Origin: an uncultured Blautia sp.
GTDB lineage: Bacteria > Bacillota > Clostridia > Lachnospirales > Lachnospiraceae
Reading direction: 5' to 3'
NCBI GenBank assembly: GCA_900551465.1
Contig: URWL01000029.1
Span: 1 to 11,670 of the forward strand
DNA length: 11,670 nt
The notes beneath the pieces are model-generated. The model saw only the letters and a list, made by a program, of their open reading frames with translations. It was not told the DNA's origin and searched no databases. The position numbers and the translations under genes are program-made. Within the stretch, counting starts at the first letter, position 1. Each line of letters starts with the position of its first letter. This document shows positions 6,426 through 11,670 of the stretch, piece by piece.

Positions 6426-8054
6426 ATGCAAAGTTTCCAGGGAAAATCCGTATATAAAGGAATTGTAATGGGACCGGTAGTTGTTCTGAAAAAGAACGAT
6501 TATCAGGTGAAAAGATCCAGGATCGAAGATGCTGATGCTGAGACCGGACGGGTTCAGGAAGCGGTAAAGCGTTCACAGGAACAGCTTCAGAAGCTTTATG
6601 ACAAGGCGCTGAAAGAAGTCGGAGAGGCAAGTGCAGCTATTTTTGAAGTACATCAGATGATGCTGGAAGATGAGGATTATCTGGAGGCTATTCAGAATAT
6701 GATCCAGACAGAAATGGTAAATGCAGAGTATGCGGTTGCAGTGACAGGAGATAACTTCTCCCAGATGTTTGCATCTATGGATGATGATTATATGAAAGCA
6801 CGCGCAGCCGATATTAAGGATATTTCAGAACGTCTGGTACGTAATCTGAGCGGACAGGAGGATGCAGACTTAAGCGATATCGATCCTTCGATTATTGTAG
6901 CGGATGATCTGAGTCCAAGTGAAACTGTCCAGATGGACAAGGAAAAGATCCTTGCATTTGTCACGGTTCACGGTTCTACAAATTCTCATACTGCAATCCT
7001 TGCCCGTATGATGAATATCCCGGCTCTGATCGGAGTTCCTCTTGATCTCAATGAGCTGAAAAACGGCACAACAGCAGTGGTAGACGGATTTACCGGCCGG
7101 GTGACCTTTGATCCGGACGAAGAAACTCAGACAGCCACACTTAAAAGAGTTCAGGAAGAAAAAGAGAAGCTTGCGCTTCTGCAGGAACTGAAAGGGAAAG
7201 AAAATATTACACTTGACGGTAAAAAGATCAATATTTATGCAAATATCGGAAGTGTCGGTGATATCGGTTATGTTCTGGAAAATGATGCAGGCGGTATCGG
7301 ACTTTTCAGAAGCGAATTCCTGTATTTAGGAAGAAATGATTTTCCTACAGAGGAAGAACAGTTCCAGGCATATAAGCAGGCGGTACAGACTATGGCCGGT
7401 AAGAAAGTTATCATCCGTACCCTTGATATCGGAGCAGACAAGCAGGTGGATTACTTTAATCTTGGAAATGAAGATAATCCGGCACTGGGGTATCGTGCGA
7501 TCCGTATCTGCCTGAAGCAGCCTGATATTTTTAAGACTCAGCTGAGAGCTCTTTTCCGTGCAGCTGTATATGGCAACCTTTCTATTATGTATCCCATGAT
7601 CACTTCTGTTGAGGAAGTGGAAAAAATCTATGAGATAGTAAAAGAAGTTGAGATCGAACTGAAGGCTCAGGAGATCCAGTATAAAATTCCGGAGCAGGGA
7701 ATTATGATCGAGACTCCGGCGGCTGTTATGATCAGCGACCGCCTGGCTGAGATGGTAGATTTTTTCAGTATCGGAACAAATGACCTGACTCAGTATACGC
7801 TGGCCATCGACCGTCAGAACGAAAAACTGGATGATTTTTACAATCCGCATCATGAAGCAGTTCTGCGGATGATCCAGATGGTTGTAGACAACGCACATAA
7901 GTGCGGCAAATGGGCTGGTATCTGTGGGGAGCTGGGAGCTGACCTGACTCTGACAGAGAAATTTGTCCGCATGGGACTGGACGAGCTGTCCGTAGCACCG
8001 TCTATGATCCTGAAACTCCGCAAGATTGTCCGTGAAATGAAAGTAGAAGAATAA
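6426..8054 (+). CDS. ptsI: PTS Enzyme I (phosphoenolpyruvate-protein phosphotransferase)
   Basis: Cytosolic enzyme that takes phosphate from PEP and transfers it to HPr His15, the first step of the PTS relay. The 542-residue length fits a stand-alone Enzyme I. The N-terminal HPr-binding and phosphohistidine part carries His188 in GSTNSHTAILAR. The C-terminal PEP-binding TIM-barrel has GIGLFRSEFLY (290-300), RTLDIGADK (331-339), NPALGYRAIR (351-360), ETPAAVM (429-435), SIGTNDLTQY (448-457) and the catalytic Cys500 in GICGELGAD. These residues match E. coli His189 and Cys502 in position. The start has the site AGGGAGG about 8 nt upstream. The gene is last in the PTS operon and ends in a strong terminator. 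Confidence 0.97.
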   Translation: MQSFQGKSVYKGIVMGPVVVLKKNDYQVKRSRIEDADAETGRVQEAVKRSQEQLQKLYDKALKEVGEASAAIFEVHQMMLEDEDYLEAIQNMIQTEMVNAEYAVAVTGDNFSQMFASMDDDYMKARAADIKDISERLVRNLSGQEDADLSDIDPSIIVADDLSPSETVQMDKEKILAFVTVHGSTNSHTAILARMMNIPALIGVPLDLNELKNGTTAVVDGFTGRVTFDPDEETQTATLKRVQEEKEKLALLQELKGKENITLDGKKINIYANIGSVGDIGYVLENDAGGIGLFRSEFLYLGRNDFPTEEEQFQAYKQAVQTMAGKKVIIRTLDIGADKQVDYFNLGNEDNPALGYRAIRICLKQPDIFKTQLRALFRAAVYGNLSIMYPMITSVEEVEKIYEIVKEVEIELKAQEIQYKIPEQGIMIETPAAVMISDRLAEMVDFFSIGTNDLTQYTLAIDRQNEKLDDFYNPHHEAVLRMIQMVVDNAHKCGKWAGICGELGADLTLTEKFVRMGLDELSVAPSMILKLRKIVREMKVEE

Positions 8055-8061
8055 AGTATTG

Positions 8062-8123
8062 ATCCCCTGTATGCTACTGTCTGAGTTGCAGACGAGTTTA
8101 GCATACGGGGGATCGTTTTTTTG
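8062..8123 (+). terminator. Strong intrinsic terminator after ptsI
   Basis: A 16-bp stem GATCCCCTGTATGCTA / TAGCATACGGGGGATC with one G-U pair is followed by seven T residues. The loop contains a further GTCTG/CAGAC hairpin. It starts 7 nt after the ptsI stop. On the minus strand the stem would be followed only by AATACTTTATT, so it is probably weaker for the convergent symporter gene. The 91 nt between it and the symporter stop codon show nothing recognisable. Confidence 0.92.
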
Positions 8124-8214
8124 CGAAGAAGCGGAAGATCAGAAATTTCCAAGACTTGAACCAGCTTGTGTAACAGAAGAATTTATTCCTGCTTTAGATT
8201 TTTAGACAGCTAAT

Positions 8215-9657
8215 TTATAATTGTCTGTTATCTGTTTTTTCTATGTAAGCAGATGGCGCAGGCTGTACTCCGCGTTTCCACTCAATGAAGTTTACAATAA
8301 AGAAAACCGCAGCGCTGACAGTACATCCGAAAACGACAGGAAGGATGCCGAATTTGAAGCCGCCGCCGCTTAATACCTGCCAGAAGCAGAAGCCGATGGT
8401 TCCGCCAAACAGAGAGAGAATACCGGAATTTTTTGTGGCCTTTGGTACGATGAGACCAAGACCGTAGGCTGCAAAGGGACCGGCGCACCGTATACCGAAA
8501 GCGAAGGTATTCATGGTTACAATAGGAACACCAAACATGGCGATCAGCATGGCGATTACTGCGGCAATCACATTGCAGGCTCTTGTGTAGGTGATGATTT
8601 TTTTATCAGAAAGCTTTTTCCCGCCGTATTCCAGATAGAGATCGTTCATGATCATGGTTGACATACACAAAAGATTGGAGTCTGCGGAGGACATGGTTGC
8701 ACAGATGATAGCCGCAGAGATCATTCCTACGATAAATGCCGGAGCATGAGCTGTGGTAACTGCCATCATTGCATTTTTGCCGCCGTCAGCAAGGTCAGGC
8801 ATAGTTGCAAGAGCTGCAAGACCAAGCAGAGTAGGGAAAATGGACATTGCTGCCATCAGGATCGCAGAAACCCAGGATGCCTGTCTGGCAGTTTTTTCAT
8901 CTTTGGCAGTCTCGAAACGGGATACCATTTCAGGACCGGCCAGGAAGGTACAGAAATAATTAAAAATGTAGCCGATAATCGTAACCCAGCCTATTTTTGT
9001 AAAATCCAGCTGTACCGGAGGAAGTGCTGCGGAGATAGCATCCCAGCCGCCGCATCCGTGGATTACAATAGGAGTTGCAACAGCAAGCCCTACCAATATA
9101 ATAGCAAACTGTACAAGATCTGAAATCTGATCGGCGATCATTCCGCCAAAAGTGGTATACAGGATAACAACTGCGCCTGCAATGACCAGGGCAACGTTGG
9201 TAGGAATACCGGTAAGGCTGGCTACAACACTTCCGGATGCTGCAATCTGTGAGGAAGTTAGGCAAAAAAGAGAAAGAATTCCCAAGACTGCGGTAAAGGT
9301 GCTGGAAATTTTTCCGAAACGGCGTCCAACAACCTCAGGGATGGTAACAGCCATAGTCTGGCGGATCTTAGGCGCAAAATAGGCAAGTGGAATCATGGCA
9401 GCAGATGCTGCAAGAACATACCAGATTGCACTCATTCCCCAGTCTCCAAAAGCTTTTTGTGCCAGACCGGTTGTGGATCCGCCGCCGATGTTGTTGGCAG
9501 AAAGTGAAAAAGCCACCATAAACAACCCCATACGACGGCCTGCCAGCATGTAATCACTGCTGTCTTTGATCTTTAATTTGCCGACAATAAAACCGACTAC
9601 AAGCATACCTATCAGATATGCCACTACAATAATGATTGCCTGGGTTTGTAAAACCAT
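8215..9657 (-). CDS. Sodium:solute symporter (SSS family) permease
   Basis: Integral membrane protein that uses the sodium gradient to import a small organic solute. The 480 residues contain about 13 hydrophobic segments and little else, as usual for the SSS (SLC5/PutP-like) family. Recognisable parts are SSDYMLAGRRMG (33-44), SLSANNIGGGSTTG (51-64), TIPEVVGRRFG (105-115), GGMIADQISDLVQ (171-183), RFETAKDEKTARQASW (247-262) and SAAIICATMSSADSNLL (314-330), whose serines correspond to the sodium site in studied members. The substrate cannot be read from the sequence; proline, pantothenate, sugars and carboxylates are all used in this family. The ribosome binding site AAAAGGAGGAT lies just ahead of the ATG. 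The gene stands alone and converges on ptsI. Confidence 0.93.
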   Translation of the reverse strand: MVLQTQAIIIVVAYLIGMLVVGFIVGKLKIKDSSDYMLAGRRMGLFMVAFSLSANNIGGGSTTGLAQKAFGDWGMSAIWYVLAASAAMIPLAYFAPKIRQTMAVTIPEVVGRRFGKISSTFTAVLGILSLFCLTSSQIAASGSVVASLTGIPTNVALVIAGAVVILYTTFGGMIADQISDLVQFAIILVGLAVATPIVIHGCGGWDAISAALPPVQLDFTKIGWVTIIGYIFNYFCTFLAGPEMVSRFETAKDEKTARQASWVSAILMAAMSIFPTLLGLAALATMPDLADGGKNAMMAVTTAHAPAFIVGMISAAIICATMSSADSNLLCMSTMIMNDLYLEYGGKKLSDKKIITYTRACNVIAAVIAMLIAMFGVPIVTMNTFAFGIRCAGPFAAYGLGLIVPKATKNSGILSLFGGTIGFCFWQVLSGGGFKFGILPVVFGCTVSAAVFFIVNFIEWKRGVQPAPSAYIEKTDNRQL

Positions 9658-9705
9658 ACTCGATCCTCCTTTTAATTGTTAAAAATAACTAAAAAATATA
9701 AATAA

Positions 9706-9734
9706 ATTATAACTTAATTTGTGCTGAAAGTAAA
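9706..9734 (-). promoter_or_regulatory. Promoter of the sodium:solute symporter gene
   Basis: Read on the minus strand, TTTACT (9734-9729) and a perfect TATAAT (9711-9706) are separated by 17 nt. They lie about 50 nt ahead of the symporter start codon. The surrounding DNA is very A+T rich, so chance TATAAT matches are more likely here, but the spacing and place fit. Confidence 0.65.
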
Positions 9735-9815
9735 ATGATTTTCTGTGAAAATAGAAAAATAGCAGATAAGGCCAGAAAACGAAAATAGCAGAAGCATAAA
9801 GAAAATCGACATAAC

Positions 9816-9844
9816 TTGACAGGATTCGTCTTATGAAATACAAT
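9816..9844 (+). promoter_or_regulatory. Promoter of the CmpB-like gene
   Basis: TTGACA (9816-9821), a 17-nt spacer and TACAAT (9839-9844), near-consensus for the housekeeping sigma factor. It lies 41 nt ahead of the start codon at 9886, with the ribosome binding site AAAGGAG at 9870-9876. It diverges from the symporter promoter, about 80 nt away. Confidence 0.85.
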
Positions 9845-9885
9845 GTTTTTTAAACTAAACAAGGATCTCAAAGGAGAACATTGAT

Positions 9886-11172
9886 ATGTTATATTCGTTT
9901 TATCAGCTGCTCTGGCTGTATATGATTTATTCATTTGCAGGATGGTGCGGAGAGGTAATATTGGCGGCAGTAAAAAGGCACCGTTTTGTAAACAGAGGTG
10001 CAGTCAGTGGGCCGGTATGTCCTGTATATGGAGTGGGGGCTGCGGCTGTGGCTGTTTTTCTTCCGGAGCTTCGGGGAAATATTTTCTTTTTGTTCCTGGG
10101 AGGAATGGTTCTGAATACCTTTGTGGAATATGTCACCGGTCGTTTGATGGAAATGGCTCTTCACAAAAAATGGTGGGATTACTCGGAAGAACGCTTTAAT
10201 CTTGGAGGTTATATATGTCTGAAAACCTCTATAATCTGGGGACTTTGTTCAGTTCTCATGATTTTGTTTTTGAATCCGCTGTTTCTGAAGCTTATTTCAC
10301 TGATCCCTGTATTTTGGGGTGAGATTATTCTGTGGGTGTTCTTTGGACTGCTTGCCGTAGACTTCCTTGGCACAGTTCTGGCAGTTTGGGGACTGAAAAA
10401 GAAAAAAGGCCGCATGGATCAGATTGTGGAAGGACTGGGACGCACTTCAAAACTCCTTGAGAATACCATGACCAGAAAACTTCAGGCCCGTATGATAAAA
10501 GCATATCCGAATCTGGTCAAAGAAGATAAAGAAGAAGTTTTTGCGGCAGGATGTGGATTTTATAAGCTGGTTTCATTGTTTTTTATCGGTGCTTTTCTTG
10601 GAGATGTGACAGAAACTGTTTTCTGCCGTTTTACCATGGGAAGATGGATGAGCCGAAGCAGTGTGGTATTTGGACCTTTCAGTATTGTGTGGGGACTGGG
10701 CTGCGCCATACTTACCTGGATTCTTTACAGGTATCGTGAGCAAAGCGACAGACGACTGTTTCTCTGCGGAACGATTCTTGGAGGAGCCTACGAATATATC
10801 TGCAGTGTATTTACAGAAATAGTATTTGGCACAGTATTCTGGGATTACAGTAAGATTCCTTTTAATCTGGGCGGCAGGATCAATCTTCTTTACTGCTTTT
10901 TCTGGGGATTTGCAGCTATTATATGGATGAAGGTGATTTATCCGTTTCTGGCAAAATGGATTGAGAAGATCCCCATCCGTATCGGAAAACCTCTGTGCAT
11001 GATCATGGTAATATTTATGAGCGTAAATATCCTGCTTTCCGGATTGGCTCTTGACCGTTATTCCAAGCGTCACGATGGTCTTCCGGCAGAGAGCGGGATA
11101 GCAGAGCTGATGGATGACTGGTTCCCGGATCCCTATATGGAGCGAGTATATCCCAATATTAAGTTCAGATAA
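9886..11172 (+). CDS. Membrane protein with two tandem CmpB-like (PF06541) repeats
   Basis: Polytopic membrane protein of the family labelled putative ABC-transporter permease (CmpB type); its role is not established. The 428 residues contain two related halves. Half one (about 11-168) has FAGWCGEV, NRGAVSGPVCPVYGVG (36-51), EYVTGR and WWDYSEERFNLGGYICL (96-112). Half two (about 227-390) has FLGDVTET, SRSSVVFGPFSIVWGLG (256-272), EYICSV and FWDYSKIPFNLGGRINL (318-334). The shared pattern is x-R-x-x-V-x-G-P, then EY, then W-D-Y-S-x-x-x-F-N-L-G-G. A charged cytosolic linker (about 171-218) lies between the halves. Many relatives have only one unit, as I remember them. No ATPase gene is adjacent in the window, so true ABC transport is doubtful. 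It has its own promoter; no clear terminator is seen after it. Confidence 0.82.
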   Translation: MLYSFYQLLWLYMIYSFAGWCGEVILAAVKRHRFVNRGAVSGPVCPVYGVGAAAVAVFLPELRGNIFFLFLGGMVLNTFVEYVTGRLMEMALHKKWWDYSEERFNLGGYICLKTSIIWGLCSVLMILFLNPLFLKLISLIPVFWGEIILWVFFGLLAVDFLGTVLAVWGLKKKKGRMDQIVEGLGRTSKLLENTMTRKLQARMIKAYPNLVKEDKEEVFAAGCGFYKLVSLFFIGAFLGDVTETVFCRFTMGRWMSRSSVVFGPFSIVWGLGCAILTWILYRYREQSDRRLFLCGTILGGAYEYICSVFTEIVFGTVFWDYSKIPFNLGGRINLLYCFFWGFAAIIWMKVIYPFLAKWIEKIPIRIGKPLCMIMVIFMSVNILLSGLALDRYSKRHDGLPAESGIAELMDDWFPDPYMERVYPNIKFR

Positions 11173-11405
11173 CAGAAAGAGAACTTTTTGTGGCAGCAGT
11201 AATCTCCGGAGCAGTTTTTACAGTAAATAATTCCAGCGATTTGGGCAGAAAAGGATTGTTCAGCGGAGAATGGCATAAGACATGCTGAAATAAAAATGAT
11301 AAATATGAAATTGTATTGTCCGGTGTATAAGCGATAACAGATATATAAGTCATGAAAATAAGAGTGATGCATAATTTTTAATAAGCAAATTTCAAGGCGG
11401 CGATT

Positions 11406-11670
11406 ATGGCAGATCAGAAGCTGGATAATCTTTTAAATCTTGCTCTTGATGCAACAGGGGAAGAGCGGGAAAAGTCAATAAATCTCAGTGTGGGAAGTGA
11501 AAAAGATTCTCAGATATGGGATGTGATCGTAAAATACAGTGGAGATATAGAGGCATTGTCAGGAGATGGAATCCAGGCAGTGCCTCTTTTGGGTGGATTT
11601 GCCGTGGTGTCACTTCCCCGGAACAGGATCCGGGATTTTGCAGGACATCCACAGGTGGAATTTATGGAAC
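11406..11670 (+). CDS. Probable S8 (subtilisin-like) peptidase, N-terminus only
   Basis: The first 88 codons of a gene that runs off the window end. The ATG at 11406 follows the site AAGGCGG by 5 nt. The protein begins MADQKLDNLLNLALDAT and continues with EEREKSINLSVG, then a segment like WDVIVKYSGDI, VPLLGGFAVVSLP and HPQVEFME. This layout matches, as I remember it, the short N-terminal propeptide-like domain of clostridial S8 peptidases related to the Csp proteases: a leader with LNLAL...EREKS, then a beta-alpha-beta fold ending in PxVxxVE. There is no signal peptide. The catalytic Asp, His and Ser would lie beyond the window, so activity cannot be judged. Confidence 0.55.
   Translation, partial: MADQKLDNLLNLALDATGEEREKSINLSVGSEKDSQIWDVIVKYSGDIEALSGDGIQAVPLLGGFAVVSLPRNRIRDFAGHPQVEFME

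Noticed and set aside
9771..9786. A cre-like sequence (AGAAAACGAAAATA) between the divergent symporter and CmpB-like promoters, which might be a CcpA site.
   Set aside because: It misses two conserved outer positions of the cre consensus and lies in A-rich DNA where such matches are common. The HPr here also lacks Ser46, which weakens the case for CcpA control.
11133..11372. A 79-codon minus-strand frame with a cysteine-rich stretch after the CmpB-like gene.
   Set aside because: It overlaps the end of a real gene, has no clear ribosome binding site or recognisable domain, and its cysteine spacing is not a known zinc ribbon.
1..11670. CRISPR arrays, tRNA or rRNA genes, insertion sequences, phage or defence genes.
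   Set aside because: No regularly spaced repeats, cloverleaf sequences, transposase motifs or integrase-like proteins were found on either strand. Base composition and gene style look uniform.

Overview
The window looks like a chromosomal segment of an anaerobic, low-to-moderate GC Bacillota, most probably a gut Lachnospiraceae (Clostridium cluster XIVa type). The evidence is the strong AGGAGG-like ribosome binding sites, TTGACA/TATAAT promoters, an FMN riboswitch ahead of a RibU-type ECF transporter subunit, a BglG/GlcT-type antitermination system, and the family mix (CmpB-like membrane proteins, an S8 peptidase of clostridial type). The genus is inference only; no rRNA or other marker is present.

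Layout. (1) Positions 21-1121: an FMN riboswitch with its own intrinsic terminator, a leader of about 200 nt, the riboflavin transporter gene ribU, and a terminator. (2) 1182-2756: a divergent peptidase-U32-like protein and a Nudix hydrolase of the ADP-ribose pyrophosphatase type, probably cotranscribed. (3) 2758-8123: a complete sugar PTS unit. It has a TTGACA/TATAGT promoter, a ribonucleic antiterminator (RAT) overlapping a terminator, a glucose-family EIICBA (ptsG-like), a GlcT/LicT-type antiterminator, HPr, a long hairpin, Enzyme I, and a strong terminator. (4) 8215-9657, minus strand: a sodium:solute symporter facing the PTS unit. (5) 9658-9885: a divergent promoter region. (6) 9886-11172: a membrane protein with two tandem CmpB-like (PF06541) repeats. 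(7) 11406 to the end: the N-terminus of a probable subtilisin-like (S8) peptidase cut by the window edge. No gap without a gene exceeds 300 bases apart from the first 424, which hold the riboswitch and leader. In the gap 11173-11405 I see neither a clear terminator nor a clear promoter.

How the genes work together. Enzyme I takes phosphate from PEP and passes it to HPr His15, then to EIIA, then to the EIIB cysteine, and so to the incoming sugar. The antiterminator protein, encoded directly after the permease, has the four PRD histidines at the positions expected for control by the PTS. The RAT it should bind lies in the leader of the same operon, so the locus should be a self-contained sugar-induced switch.

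Most of the window is ordinary, well-understood machinery. The points worth a second look are: HPr has glutamine where the regulatory Ser46 is expected; an inverted repeat over the PTS promoter overlaps the 5' arm of the RAT; a 44-nt hairpin without a U-tract separates ptsH from ptsI; the 5' end of the FMN aptamer can pair with the terminator; and the U32-like protein has a cysteine cluster and an odd translation start. I do not see convincing evidence of a wholly new system.
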